Source of the DNA: UBA1275 sp002323515
Lineage (GTDB): Bacteria > Bacteroidota > Rhodothermia > Balneolales > Balneolaceae
Reading direction: 5' to 3'
DNA length: 64,000 bases
Assembly (NCBI GenBank): GCA_964007875.1
Contig: CAXGAH010000003.1
Coordinates: 1 to 64,000 of the forward strand
The notes below the pieces were generated by a model. That model saw only the letters and a program-made list of their open reading frames with translations. It made no database searches and was not told where the DNA came from. Both the position numbers and the translations under genes were made by a program. Below are positions 1-9,289 of this stretch, in pieces (position 1 is the first letter of the stretch; the number at the start of each line of letters is the position of its first letter).

Positions 1-69
1 CGGTAGCTCAGTTGGTAGAGCAACTGCCTTTTAAGCCGTGGGTCGTGGGTTCGAGTCCCACCCGGTTCA
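1..69 (+). tRNA. tRNA-Lys (anticodon TTT), 5' end cut by window edge
   Basis: The D arm, an anticodon loop CTTTTAA with anticodon TTT, and a T arm GTGGG-TTCGAGT-CCCAC can be read directly. The 3' acceptor strand CCGGTTC (62-68) pairs with CGG at 1-3, so about four bases of the 5' acceptor strand lie outside the window. The discriminator is A69 and CCA is not encoded. The anticodon stem has one T-C mismatch (third pair). It decodes AAA/AAG. Confidence 0.93.
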
Positions 70-181
70 CTTTCATTTGTTCTAGGATATTCGAAAGTAT
101 TAAATGCGACGATGCTTCGAAAACAGCAATTGCAGTAAACACATTGCTGAATTTTACAGAAGAAACTGACTCTCTCTTGAC

Positions 182-217
182 AAACCCCGTTCGCTTGAAA
201 CCGGACGGGGTTTTTTT
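182..217 (+). terminator. Rho-independent terminator after tRNA-Lys
   Basis: Stem AAACCCCGT (182-190) pairs with ACGGGGTTT (205-213) around a 14-nt loop, and the T run continues to 217. It ends the tRNA transcription unit before the ftsB-like gene. I see no gene in 70-181. Confidence 0.85.
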
Positions 218-275
218 ATGTGTTTAAACCATAAAATGATGTATTTTGTTCGATGAATCATCAATATGTTACCCT

Positions 276-581
276 ATGAATGTCGAACTTTTTAATCCAC
301 TGAGATGGAATAAAAAAATTCTGCTAGGCCTTTTGGGGCTGGTTTTAGTGATTTGGTTTTTATTTGTCGATGTCTACAGCCTTAAAACACGCTGGGATTT
401 AGGTCAGCAAAAAAAAGAACTCATTCAAAAAACTGAAGAGCTAAAAAGCGAGTCTGAAACTTTAGAGCAAGACATTCAAAAGCTTGAAAACAACCCTGAT
501 CTTATTGAAAAAATTGCTCGAGAAGAATATGGGATGAAAAAACCAGGGGAAAAGGTGTACAAAATTAAAAAAGAAGAGTAA
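276..581 (+). CDS. FtsB/DivIC-like septum formation initiator
   Basis: A 101-residue bitopic membrane protein of the FtsB/DivIC family, which forms a complex with FtsL and FtsQ at the division septum. One transmembrane helix (about residues 14-34) is followed by a charged coiled coil (about 45-80). The family signature at the end reads NPDLIEKIAREEYGM, then KPGEKVY. I chose ATG 276; an in-frame TTG at 246 would add ten residues without improving the family fit. Its size and order are normal for the family. The next gene starts 21 bp downstream, so the two may be cotranscribed. Naming as FtsB rather than DivIC is not settled by sequence alone. Confidence 0.82.
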   Translation: MNVELFNPLRWNKKILLGLLGLVLVIWFLFVDVYSLKTRWDLGQQKKELIQKTEELKSESETLEQDIQKLENNPDLIEKIAREEYGMKKPGEKVYKIKKEE

Positions 582-602
582 TCATTCGTAGAATTTGCAC
601 TT

Positions 603-1547
603 ATGAAAGCTATAGCAATTGACCTAGGTGGAACCAATATTAAAGCAGCTGTTGTAGATCAGGATCTCGGCATCATAGAACAAAGCTCAACTCCAACATA
701 TGCTGAGTTAGGTAAAGAACACCTGCTCGATCGTATTGCAGGGGTCGTAATGGAACTATCCAAAAAAGATGAGGTAGTCGGTATAGGTTTGGGGCTCCCC
801 GGGATGGCTAGCTTGGAGCAAACCACCGTTCATTACCCCCCCAATCTACCTTTTTTGGATGGGGTCAATGCGGCTGAGGAAGTAAGTTCCCGTACACAAT
901 TACCTTGTAAAATCGAAAATGATGCAAATATTGCTGCCCTTGGCTCCCTACACTTTGGTGCTGGTAAAGGCCACGATAATTTCATTATGCTCACTCTTGG
1001 TACAGGAGTAGGCGGCGGGATCATCATTAACCGACAACTGTTCAAAGGTTCTAAAGGTATGGCAGGCGAATTAGGTCACATTATCTTGGATTATCATGGA
1101 CCTCTTTCAAACAGTGTTACACGAGGCACTATTGAGGCCTACCTCGGGCAACGCTTTTTAAGTCGTTTTGCTATGGATATGATTACCCAACACCCAAATA
1201 ATTCACTCTATCAGAAATTTAGCAAGGATTTTGACAAACTTGAGCCGGTTGATTTAACCCAGGCCGCCAATGCGGGCAACGATCTTGCCATCGAAATCCT
1301 AGCGAAAGCGGGGCAACGACTTGGATATGCCATCATCAATTATACCCATATGATGGATATTAGAACTTATGTGCTCAGTGGTGGAGTTTCTAAGGCTGGC
1401 GAATGGCTTTTTCAACCCGCAAGAGACATTGTTAAAAAGCATATGATGCCCCCATTTCAAGAGGGCTTTGATATTATTTACGAAGATTTGGGTAATGATA
1501 GCTCACTACTTGGGGCTGCTGGATTAGCCTTTGATTCGTTTGGTTAA
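603..1547 (+). CDS. ROK-family sugar kinase (glucokinase-like)
   Basis: A 314-residue ROK protein, probably a cytoplasmic glucokinase or related hexose/amino-sugar kinase that phosphorylates its sugar with ATP. The N-terminal phosphate-binding motif is IDLGGTNIKAAVVD. The sugar-site motif ENDANIAALG and the second ATP motif TLGTGVGGGIIIN are present, followed by GELGH with the metal/substrate histidine. The usual ROK zinc motif (CxCGxxGCxE) that should follow is degenerate: the stretch HGPLSNSVTRGTIEAYLG has no cysteine although the Glu-Ala-Tyr remains. The substrate therefore cannot be fixed from sequence. The start is ATG 603 and the C-terminus is complete. Confidence 0.85.
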   Translation: MKAIAIDLGGTNIKAAVVDQDLGIIEQSSTPTYAELGKEHLLDRIAGVVMELSKKDEVVGIGLGLPGMASLEQTTVHYPPNLPFLDGVNAAEEVSSRTQLPCKIENDANIAALGSLHFGAGKGHDNFIMLTLGTGVGGGIIINRQLFKGSKGMAGELGHIILDYHGPLSNSVTRGTIEAYLGQRFLSRFAMDMITQHPNNSLYQKFSKDFDKLEPVDLTQAANAGNDLAIEILAKAGQRLGYAIINYTHMMDIRTYVLSGGVSKAGEWLFQPARDIVKKHMMPPFQEGFDIIYEDLGNDSSLLGAAGLAFDSFG

Positions 1548-1632
1548 TTTTACGCTAATGCGGCGTTATAACGTAGCTTTTTTTGGGCTCAAGTACCCCA
1601 AACTGTCTCTGAGATTAATTACTAGGAGCCAC

Positions 1633-4359
1633 GTGCAACTGCTTGTCAAGCGAAATAGAACCATTATTTGTGTACTCTTCGCATTCCTGTTATTAGGAAT
1701 TCAAGATGGCTATGGCCAAATGCGAAATTTAGTGCGACAGGATAAAGGATCCACCGCTACATCCTCCAATACATTCACTGAATTAAACATGAGTACGTCC
1801 GAGGGATCCGTACAAGGAGGAAGCACCGAAAATGCCGTAAAATTTCAAGCGAATGATTCACTGATTGTTCAATTAGGTAATGGCCGCAAAGCTTTTTTAT
1901 TTGGGATGGCAAAAATTGCTCATACCTCTGGGACATTGGTGTCCGGGCAAATTACCATGAATTTAGACTCTACTACGGTAGAAGCTAGGGCTTCAGGTGT
2001 ACAAGACAGTCTTGGAATGCCTGTGTTACGTATGGGGGAGGACGAAATAAAAAGTACCCGTATTCTTTTTAACTATAAAAGTAGTCGCGGAAAATTTGAA
2101 GATGCACAAATTAATGTGAGCGATGGCCTACTCATCGGGTCTAAAATTAAAAATATAAATGAATCTGAAGTATTCATTCAGGATGGTCTGTACTCTACTT
2201 GCCCACCAGATTATTTGTACTACTATTTAGAAGCCAAACAAATGAAGGTGGTAGATGAGGAAGAAATATTTTTTACCAATGCCCGACTCTACGTTCTAGA
2301 AATTCCGTATCCATTTGTGTTGCCATTCGGGTATGTCCCAGCACAAATGGAGAAAAAACGCTCTGGCCTACTGACCCCGACCTATGTATTCGATGCCCAA
2401 GCTTCCAAAGGTATTGGTTTGCACAATTTGGGTTGGTTTCAATACATCAATGATTATGTTACCACCACCCTAAGTGCGGATGTCTTTACTTCGGGCACGT
2501 ACTATGCCAATAATTCCACACAGTATCGAGTTGGAGACCGATTTAATGGGGCTATTACCCTTGGCTACTCCAGAGACCAAGGCTTGGAACCAACCGATCC
2601 AGATTTTAGCACCCAGATTAATAAGTCACTTGGAATCCGACATCGCCAAACTATTTCCCCCTATGCCAGTGTTTCGGCTAACGTTAACTTGCGAACAGCG
2701 GACTTCTTTTCTCAAAACTCCTTTGATATTGAAGACCGTGCTAAGACCAGTTCTACGTCTAGAATAGCCTATAACTATCGTGAACCTGAAGGGTTATTTA
2801 CCTTTAGCACCAATGCAAGTATAGTCCAGAATTTTTTCAATAATTCGACCAGTTTAGACGGACCTGGCTTTACCTTTTCGACAAAAAGACTCAACCCATT
2901 CCAATCTGGATCGGGAAATAACCCAAAGTGGTATGAGAGTATAACTCTACGATACAATAACAGATTCGATAGTAATTTCGACTACCAGCCAACCGATGCC
3001 GATAGCGCAACCATTGGATTCTTTGATGCCTTTCTATCGCCTAACAATTACCGCGAAGCAACAGGGAATAATGATTACATACAGTTGGGTTTAAAACAAA
3101 GTGCCAATATAACTGTGGGTAAGATTCTAGACTCTCCTTATATCAATTCCTCGGTAGGTGTACAACTAAATGAATTTTGGTATCCCAGCTCCACTCTTAA
3201 GCGATTCGATAAGCAGGCAAATCAAGTCATAAAGGAAAAAAATCAAGGATTTGTGGCAGGGCGTGATTTTTCAGGTTCGCTCAGTTTTTCTACCACATTA
3301 TATGGTACATCTACCCGGAAAATTGGAAACTTTGAAGGACTACGGCATACCTTTCGTCCCTCTATTAGTTTTGGGTACCGTCCCGATTTTAGCGACCCAA
3401 AATGGGGTTATTTCAAAGAGGTTATTTCCGACACACTCGGAAATACACAGCGCTACAGTATTTTTGACAATGAAATCTACCGGGGGCCTTCGGCTGGAGA
3501 GCAGAGGGCTATGAGTATTAGCATTCAAAATATTCTTGAAACAAAGCTTGTTAAAAGAGATACCACCGGGGAAGTTAGTGAGCAAAAAATTAAGCTTATT
3601 GATAATTTATCTTTGAATACATCCTATAATTTTGCGGCTGACAGCTTACAATTAAGTCCGCTTAGTGCTTCGCTTAGTTCCAGTAGCTTGAAAGGTGTAC
3701 GCTTAAACATTCGCGCTAGTTTCTCTTTTTATCAAAGAGATTCACTTGGCAGATATTACGATCAACTATATCTAGGAACAGGTACTAAATTAGCCCAAAT
3801 GGAAAGTTTTCGGTTTACCGCTAGTACCAGTTTTAGAGGAGGAGGAAACGGAATAGAGCCCATTACTCCCAAGTACCGAAAACAGTATGATCCATTTGCA
3901 CAAGGATATTTTAATCCGGTTGATGCAGCCTTTGGTGAGCAACCAGTAGTTCCGTTTAATTCGCGTTGGAGTTTGAATCTGAACTTTAGTTATTCGTGGA
4001 GATATAGACACAACAACGATCCATTAAAAACTGCTACGTTAAATGCCCAAAGTATTAGCTTCAATTTAACCCCTAAATGGCGCTTTGGAACGACACTTGG
4101 CTATGATTTTATTCAAAAAAAGCTAACACCATCCCAATTTAGGTTGAACCGAAACTTGGAGTGTTGGGATTTATCTTTTCAAATTAGTCCTTTTGGGGAT
4201 TATCAGTACTATTTCTTTCGCCTAAGTGTAAACAACTCACAAATTCAGTCCCTATTCCAGAAATTACCGGTTCTCAAGAACTTAGAACGAAGCTCTTCAC
4301 CTACAGGACGTTCTGGTCGATCGAGTAGGGGTGGATTTCCTGGCAGCACAAGTTTTTAA
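1633..4359 (+). CDS. lptD: LptD-like outer-membrane LPS assembly protein
   Basis: A protein of about 908 residues that matches the LptD family as found in Bacteroidota-type bacteria. LptD is the outer-membrane barrel that inserts lipopolysaccharide. A signal peptide (hydrophobic run IICVLFAFLLLGIQ ending near GYGQ) is followed by an OstA-like N-domain (about 60-220). The conserved segment YPFVLPFGYVPAQ, then KRSGLLTP, marks entry into the barrel, which fills the rest with alternating aromatic strands and a C-terminal ECWDLSFQISPFG segment. The open frame begins at 1531 inside the ROK gene. I prefer GTG 1633 because AGGAG lies at 1624-1628 and the signal peptide then has normal length. A Ser/Arg/Gly-rich tail ends the protein. 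Confidence 0.85.
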   Translation: MQLLVKRNRTIICVLFAFLLLGIQDGYGQMRNLVRQDKGSTATSSNTFTELNMSTSEGSVQGGSTENAVKFQANDSLIVQLGNGRKAFLFGMAKIAHTSGTLVSGQITMNLDSTTVEARASGVQDSLGMPVLRMGEDEIKSTRILFNYKSSRGKFEDAQINVSDGLLIGSKIKNINESEVFIQDGLYSTCPPDYLYYYLEAKQMKVVDEEEIFFTNARLYVLEIPYPFVLPFGYVPAQMEKKRSGLLTPTYVFDAQASKGIGLHNLGWFQYINDYVTTTLSADVFTSGTYYANNSTQYRVGDRFNGAITLGYSRDQGLEPTDPDFSTQINKSLGIRHRQTISPYASVSANVNLRTADFFSQNSFDIEDRAKTSSTSRIAYNYREPEGLFTFSTNASIVQNFFNNSTSLDGPGFTFSTKRLNPFQSGSGNNPKWYESITLRYNNRFDSNFDYQPTDADSATIGFFDAFLSPNNYREATGNNDYIQLGLKQSANITVGKILDSPYINSSVGVQLNEFWYPSSTLKRFDKQANQVIKEKNQGFVAGRDFSGSLSFSTTLYGTSTRKIGNFEGLRHTFRPSISFGYRPDFSDPKWGYFKEVISDTLGNTQRYSIFDNEIYRGPSAGEQRAMSISIQNILETKLVKRDTTGEVSEQKIKLIDNLSLNTSYNFAADSLQLSPLSASLSSSSLKGVRLNIRASFSFYQRDSLGRYYDQLYLGTGTKLAQMESFRFTASTSFRGGGNGIEPITPKYRKQYDPFAQGYFNPVDAAFGEQPVVPFNSRWSLNLNFSYSWRYRHNNDPLKTATLNAQSISFNLTPKWRFGTTLGYDFIQKKLTPSQFRLNRNLECWDLSFQISPFGDYQYYFFRLSVNNSQIQSLFQKLPVLKNLERSSSPTGRSGRSSRGGFPGSTSF

Positions 4360-4399
4360 TTCCTTTAAATAGGAAATCCTTCATATAGGATAAGAGTAG

Positions 4400-4999
4400 C
4401 TACTCCTTGTTCATTTTAGCTAGATACTTTAATACATACTTGCCTATAACATCAAATTCTAGATTAACGCCATCCCCTTTTTTTTTGGTAGCTAAATTCG
4501 TGTGATCCCATGTGTAAGGGATAATTGCTACCCGAAACGCATCAACCAGATCTTCCGCAACCGTTAGACTAATACCATCCACCGTAATACTACCTCGACC
4601 CACTATCATATCTTGGTATTCTTTATCAAGAGCAATATCTATGAGCCAGCCAGTCTCTTCGGGTGTAATCCGTACAATATTCGCAACAGTATCTACGTGT
4701 CCTTGAACCAAATGTCCTTCTATACCTTTTTGTAAAGTCATTGAGCGCTCTAAATTCACTAGCATATCTGTTTTCAACTCAGAAATGGTAGTCTTTCTCA
4801 AGGTTTCTTCTATGCTTTGTACAGTGAAACTATGGTCATCGAAAGCGACTACCGTATGGCATGCTCCGTTAATCGAAATACTTTCGTCAATATGACAATT
4901 ACCGGCAAACGAACATGCTATTTTGGTCTCTTGACCGCCATTTGGAATGGCATGAACAGCACTAACTCGTCCCATTTCTTCAATTATTCCAGTAAACAT
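4400..4999 (-). CDS. ribE: Riboflavin synthase, alpha chain
   Basis: A 199-residue cytoplasmic enzyme that dismutates two molecules of 6,7-dimethyl-8-ribityllumazine to riboflavin. It starts with the family hallmark MFTGIIEEMGRV. It contains two tandem lumazine-binding repeats: the first has the segment SISINGACHTVV, and the second opens at EGHLVQGHVDTVANI and contains SITVDGISLTV. The length is typical. It converges with lptD, ending 41 bp from it. It lies 94 bp downstream of ribD on the same strand, so both steps of riboflavin synthesis are probably cotranscribed. Confidence 0.95.
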   Translation of the reverse strand: MFTGIIEEMGRVSAVHAIPNGGQETKIACSFAGNCHIDESISINGACHTVVAFDDHSFTVQSIEETLRKTTISELKTDMLVNLERSMTLQKGIEGHLVQGHVDTVANIVRITPEETGWLIDIALDKEYQDMIVGRGSITVDGISLTVAEDLVDAFRVAIIPYTWDHTNLATKKKGDGVNLEFDVIGKYVLKYLAKMNKE

Positions 5000-5092
5000 A
5001 GTAGTAATTTTTAGTTGGTTTGATGATTTATGTCCTGTTGTTACTCACCAAGTTGTACAGCTTTTGTGGAACATACCTTATATACAGGAGAG

Positions 5093-6244
5093 CTAAATAT
5101 ATCCGGTTAAGAGCATATCATCGCCTATTTGCTGCCATGTGACATCTTTGAGTGTACATATGTCGCGCATAGCAAATATTCCTATATCCATTATGGATCG
5201 GGTACCACTACCTAACAATTTAGGAGCCAGAAACAATTCCACCTTATCAACCAAACCTTCACGTAAAAGTGCCGAACTGAGCTGTTGACCTGCTTCTACC
5301 AAAATGGATTGTACCCCTATGCCTCCAAGAGCTGAAATAGCTTCGCGCAAATCTACATGCCCCCCTTTATTAGGCACCTGAATGACTTTTCCCCTAAAAT
5401 AATTATGCTTCATAAGCTTGATCATTGGGTCTACATCGTCCGAGGAAGCTTCTTTATTCCAAGTAATGATCGTTGTTTTTGATTCATGTTTGTCAGAGAA
5501 AAGATGAAGTTCTCGAGGCAAAGTATAGGGACCATCTAACACTACGCGCATAGGCTGACGGCCACGTACATGACGAACTGTTAGTTCTGGGTTATCGGCT
5601 ATGGCTGTTTGCCTACCGACCAAAACAGCATCATAGTGAGAGCGCCACTCATGCACTTTCGTTCTAGCGGCTTTACTCGTTATCCATTGCGAATCTCCAT
5701 CGGCAGCCGCCAAATATCCATCTAGTGTTTGAGCCATTTTTAGAGTCACAAATGGCCGCCCGAACCGTTGAGCATGATTAAAAAACTCATTCACCTGTTC
5801 TGCCTCTTGCTCAAGTACGCCTAGACTAACCTCTATATCATGAGCTTGTAATTTTTCAATACCACTTCCATTAACTAATGGATTAGGGTCTTTCTGCGCT
5901 ATGACCACACGCTTTATTGGTAGGGAAGCAAGTAAATCCGCACATGGTGGTGTTTTACCATGATGTGAACAAGGTTCCAAGGTAACATATACCGTTGCAT
6001 CTTTTAATGCTTCGGCATCCTCGACTGACCGTATTGCTGCAACTTCGGCGTGCGCATTGCCATATTTTTTATGATATCCAGCGCCAATACGATGCCCATG
6101 TGCATCTACAACAACACATCCTACCAAAGGATTGGGTGAAACTCTACCTCTTCCCTTTACGGCTAAATCAAGAGCCTGTTGCATGAAAAAGGAATCTCTT
6201 TCTCGCGATTTTTCCTGCGATGGTATATTCCTTTTCTTTGTCAT
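5093..6244 (-). CDS. ribD: Bifunctional riboflavin deaminase/reductase RibD
   Basis: A 383-residue bifunctional enzyme of riboflavin synthesis that deaminates and then reduces the pyrimidine intermediate. The N-terminal cytidine-deaminase-like half carries the zinc site HAEVAAI and PCSHHGKTPPC. The C-terminal reductase half begins around residue 170 (PFVTLKMAQTLDGYLA) and contains ITSKAARTKVHEWRSHYDAVLVG. Both active halves look intact and the length is normal. It is the upstream partner of ribE. I found no FMN riboswitch in the 66 bp upstream, which instead holds the terminator of the preceding gene. Confidence 0.95.
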   Translation of the reverse strand: MTKKRNIPSQEKSRERDSFFMQQALDLAVKGRGRVSPNPLVGCVVVDAHGHRIGAGYHKKYGNAHAEVAAIRSVEDAEALKDATVYVTLEPCSHHGKTPPCADLLASLPIKRVVIAQKDPNPLVNGSGIEKLQAHDIEVSLGVLEQEAEQVNEFFNHAQRFGRPFVTLKMAQTLDGYLAAADGDSQWITSKAARTKVHEWRSHYDAVLVGRQTAIADNPELTVRHVRGRQPMRVVLDGPYTLPRELHLFSDKHESKTTIITWNKEASSDDVDPMIKLMKHNYFRGKVIQVPNKGGHVDLREAISALGGIGVQSILVEAGQQLSSALLREGLVDKVELFLAPKLLGSGTRSIMDIGIFAMRDICTLKDVTWQQIGDDMLLTGYI

Positions 6245-6254
6245 ACTGATTGGT

Positions 6255-6291
6255 AAAAAAAAGGGATGAAAACCTAGTCCTCATCCCTTTT
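6255..6291 (-). terminator. Rho-independent terminator of the PpiD-like gene
   Basis: Read on the minus strand, AAAAGGGATGA (from 6291) pairs with TCATCCCTTTT, and the T run continues to 6255. It separates the foldase gene from ribD, so ribD needs its own promoter or read-through. Confidence 0.82.
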
Positions 6292-6310
6292 CATGAACAT
6301 AATTCAAAAT

Positions 6311-8080
6311 TTATTGCAAGAGTACAAATCGATTGTCGATGAGGTCAGCTTCTTCCTTTAATTCCGAAATCCATACACTTAGATATTCGTTATTAAGTTC
6401 TTGTTCGAGTTGCTGACGAATATTTATAAAAGTATCGGGACTTGTGGTAGCCAAGTTAGGGGTGGTCTTGTTGGTTATATGCAGTACATATATAGCGCTT
6501 TCACCTGCAACCGGGCCAGAACGTTCATTCACTTCCATACCAAATGCATAGCCAATAACTTCTGGCTCTCTACCAGCACCACGTAATACCGTACTATTGG
6601 TTGATACATTGTCTACGGTCTCTATACTTTTACCAGTGGCATCACTCAATGAAGGCAAATCGTTATGCTGTGTAAGCCATTCTTGAATCTGCGCTTGCAG
6701 CACTTCTCTGCGTTTTTCAGTATGCACAGCTGCCTCTAGTTGGGAACGTACCTCCTCAAAAGGTCGATACCCCTCTTCAGTAACTTCACTTAATTGCATA
6801 ACAACGAGTTCATTGCTAAGCTCAATAGGCGCCGAAATATCCCTTAAGTCGGAGCGGGACAAGAAATCTAATGCCTGTTGTGAATTACCTAAACCAGAAA
6901 TAAAGGTATTCCCATCCGTCGCAAATATACTTCCAACAATAAGTTCTGCTCTATTGGCTTCTTCAATGAAATCATTTTCCTCAGCGAAATACTGAAATTC
7001 ATCAGCTTTTTCACCCGCTTCGTTCAATGTCGCAGGAAGGGCTTCATATATTCGAGACATGACCGCAAACTGAATCGTATTTCTATCTTGGCTAATATTT
7101 TTAATGATAGCAGCAGAAGTACCTAAATCAAGCACATCGGTAACCTCGCCCTCTGCTACCGATAAAACAGCTTCATATTCTTCCCGGAGCTCATCTTTGT
7201 CCACAGAAACCCCGTTATAAGGAGTACTAGATTGCTGCAAAACCAAGAATACAGAATCGTTTTCAGCGGTTGCGAAATCGGCCCGTAAATTTTGTATCTC
7301 TTCGCGAATTGTTGCAGAGTCCTCACTAGTGGGTAAAATACTGAATCGAACAAAATTAGCGCGATAAGATTTTTCCTGCTTATGTAACTCCTTATTGGCA
7401 TTGAAGTAGGAGCGTAATTCAGCATCTGAAACTTGAATTGTACTTTCATCCACATCACTGTAGGGGAATCGCAGGTACTCTAATTCAGCAAATGTGTTGC
7501 GCCGGACAAATTCACGCTCTATTTCGGCTTGAGTAACCTGGAGACCAGAAGTAATGTAATTACTGAGCTTTTCTTGACGTCGTTTTTGTCGCAATTGCAG
7601 CTCAATGGCGATTGCTTCTTGTGAATATTGTTCGTCCGATAGTACGTTCTGAACCATAAATCGATCAATAGTCCCATCTTCACGCTGAAAATATTGGCGA
7701 ATTAGGGGATCTGGATTTTCTCCATATACCATATCCAACAATTCGTCATCGGTGACCGTAATTCCAAGTTCATCCATTTTTTGTTCTAATAACTTAGCAC
7801 TTACGATTTCTTCCCAAACCTGCGATTCATACGCCGCCCTTAGTTCTGGGTTCATACTTTGTCCCGTTTGTTGGCTATAAGCATTTGAATAGTATTGTAC
7901 TCGACTATTATACTCCTCGTAGCTAATAGGTTCCCCGTTAACAGAACCAAGGGATCTAGGCCCCGTCATTAAGGCATTTGGATCAAATACGTCCATAATT
8001 ACCCATAGAAGTCCAAAAGATCCTATTAGGATCCACAAGATAACACCGGTGTTATCTCTAAATTTCGTCATTACACCCAT
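6311..8080 (-). CDS. PpiD/SurA-like membrane-anchored peptidyl-prolyl isomerase
   Basis: A 589-residue periplasmic foldase anchored by one N-terminal helix (about residues 11-30, VILWILIGSFGLLWVIMDVF). The following SurA-type N-domain contains the conserved NGEPISYEEY segment and the AYESQVWEEIVSAKLLEQKM helix region. The parvulin-like centre (about 240-350) is weakly conserved and the end is helical, as in PpiD. It probably assists outer-membrane or exported protein folding. A second in-frame ATG three codons in is an equal candidate start. It is followed by a strong terminator and is transcribed alone. Confidence 0.82.
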   Translation of the reverse strand: MGVMTKFRDNTGVILWILIGSFGLLWVIMDVFDPNALMTGPRSLGSVNGEPISYEEYNSRVQYYSNAYSQQTGQSMNPELRAAYESQVWEEIVSAKLLEQKMDELGITVTDDELLDMVYGENPDPLIRQYFQREDGTIDRFMVQNVLSDEQYSQEAIAIELQLRQKRRQEKLSNYITSGLQVTQAEIEREFVRRNTFAELEYLRFPYSDVDESTIQVSDAELRSYFNANKELHKQEKSYRANFVRFSILPTSEDSATIREEIQNLRADFATAENDSVFLVLQQSSTPYNGVSVDKDELREEYEAVLSVAEGEVTDVLDLGTSAAIIKNISQDRNTIQFAVMSRIYEALPATLNEAGEKADEFQYFAEENDFIEEANRAELIVGSIFATDGNTFISGLGNSQQALDFLSRSDLRDISAPIELSNELVVMQLSEVTEEGYRPFEEVRSQLEAAVHTEKRREVLQAQIQEWLTQHNDLPSLSDATGKSIETVDNVSTNSTVLRGAGREPEVIGYAFGMEVNERSGPVAGESAIYVLHITNKTTPNLATTSPDTFINIRQQLEQELNNEYLSVWISELKEEADLIDNRFVLLQ

Positions 8081-8244
8081 GACAGGTTTCCTCTTTGTTG
8101 AACAATTAAATTGATGTTTTCACAAACCGATAGTTGGTTATAATGCTATATATCAGAATAAAAAATAAAATAGTAAGCTGACAAATATACGCCAATACCG
8201 TGGCAATTAAAAGTAAAACCAAACAGCTTTGCAAAGGATTAAAC

Positions 8245-9177
8245 TTAAAACAACTCGAGTAAACGCAAATGTTTTAAATATCGCTTTGGATCTTCTTTAA
8301 TTCCCTTGATCAACTCATTCAAATTATAGGATAGCGAATCCACATTTTCATACAATGATGGATCATTTAAAAGTAATCCCAGACTACCTTCCCCTCGATC
8401 TATTTTTTCCAGTACCGAATTCAGTGTGGTTGATGTTGCGGAAAGTTCTCTGGTTAATTGACTCATTTCTACACTCAATACTTCCAGGTTTTTAATGCTT
8501 TGCTCAATGGAAGCTTTAGAGCTATCGCTTATGTCTTCAATGGTTTCTAGAGTCCGTTTGGCCGAATCAATCATCTCGTTTACTTCATCGCTATTGGATG
8601 TAACTGCCTCGAGCAAATAATCACTCGTTTGTTTCACATTGGACAGAGCACTACCAATATCATTGGATGATTGTTGATTTAAAAAGTCTAGTGCTCGTAA
8701 TTTTTCATTGAGCAAGGTAATAGTCACCGTAACTGAGTCGCTAATCGCAGTACCTCTATCTGTGAATGTGTTTAAAAGACCCTCTTTTTGAATACCCTTC
8801 AAATATGAGCCCCATTCCAATGACTCTGAGGAATTTGATTTAATAATCCGAATGGTTGATGAGCCTAGAAAATCTGGTGATGCTAACTGCGCCATTGAGC
8901 CTTTAGGTAATTGAATGTTCTCGGTAATATTCAGTGTAATTAAGGCACTGTCTTCTTGAACCAAATATTGCATCTCGCGAACTGACCCAATCTTAAACCC
9001 ATTTAAATAAACATTACTCCCTTTTATTAAGCCCTCCACAGTATCAAATTTTGTATACAAGACGTTAACTTGAGAAAAAATGGGCTCATCTTTCATAATC
9101 CTAAATCCCATATACCCAATGAATATGGCAAACAGTACCACTAACCCAATTTTTAATTCATTACTAAATTTTGCCAA
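8245..9177 (-). CDS. mlaD: MlaD-like MCE-domain lipid transport protein
   Basis: A 310-residue protein with an N-terminal signal anchor (about 8-25) and a single MCE domain (about 36-115, with VEGLIKGSNVYLNGFKIGSV). A long helical, coiled-coil-like tail runs from about 150 to 290. In the Mla system this subunit binds phospholipid in the periplasm and docks on the MlaE-MlaF transporter. It follows mlaF by 112 bp on the same strand, in the order mlaE-mlaF-mlaD. The tail is longer than in the E. coli protein, as is common in Bacteroidota. The C-terminus ends KRYLKHLRLLELF. Confidence 0.88.
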   Translation of the reverse strand: MAKFSNELKIGLVVLFAIFIGYMGFRIMKDEPIFSQVNVLYTKFDTVEGLIKGSNVYLNGFKIGSVREMQYLVQEDSALITLNITENIQLPKGSMAQLASPDFLGSSTIRIIKSNSSESLEWGSYLKGIQKEGLLNTFTDRGTAISDSVTVTITLLNEKLRALDFLNQQSSNDIGSALSNVKQTSDYLLEAVTSNSDEVNEMIDSAKRTLETIEDISDSSKASIEQSIKNLEVLSVEMSQLTRELSATSTTLNSVLEKIDRGEGSLGLLLNDPSLYENVDSLSYNLNELIKGIKEDPKRYLKHLRLLELF

Positions 9178-9289
9178 AATAATGCTTTTATGAAATCGTT
9201 ACTTTTTATAAACAGTTATTAATTAAACAGAGAGACATAGCTGCTTCGTTCGATAATCTTTCGTTTAATCGAATCTAAAAATACATAAA

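Noticed and set aside
12..227. 71-codon open frame over tRNA-Lys
   Set aside because: It reads through the tRNA and the terminator and has no protein-like features.
6245..6310. FMN riboswitch upstream of ribD
   Set aside because: The interval is only 66 bp and is occupied by the terminator of the preceding gene; no RFN-like conserved blocks are visible here or before ribE.
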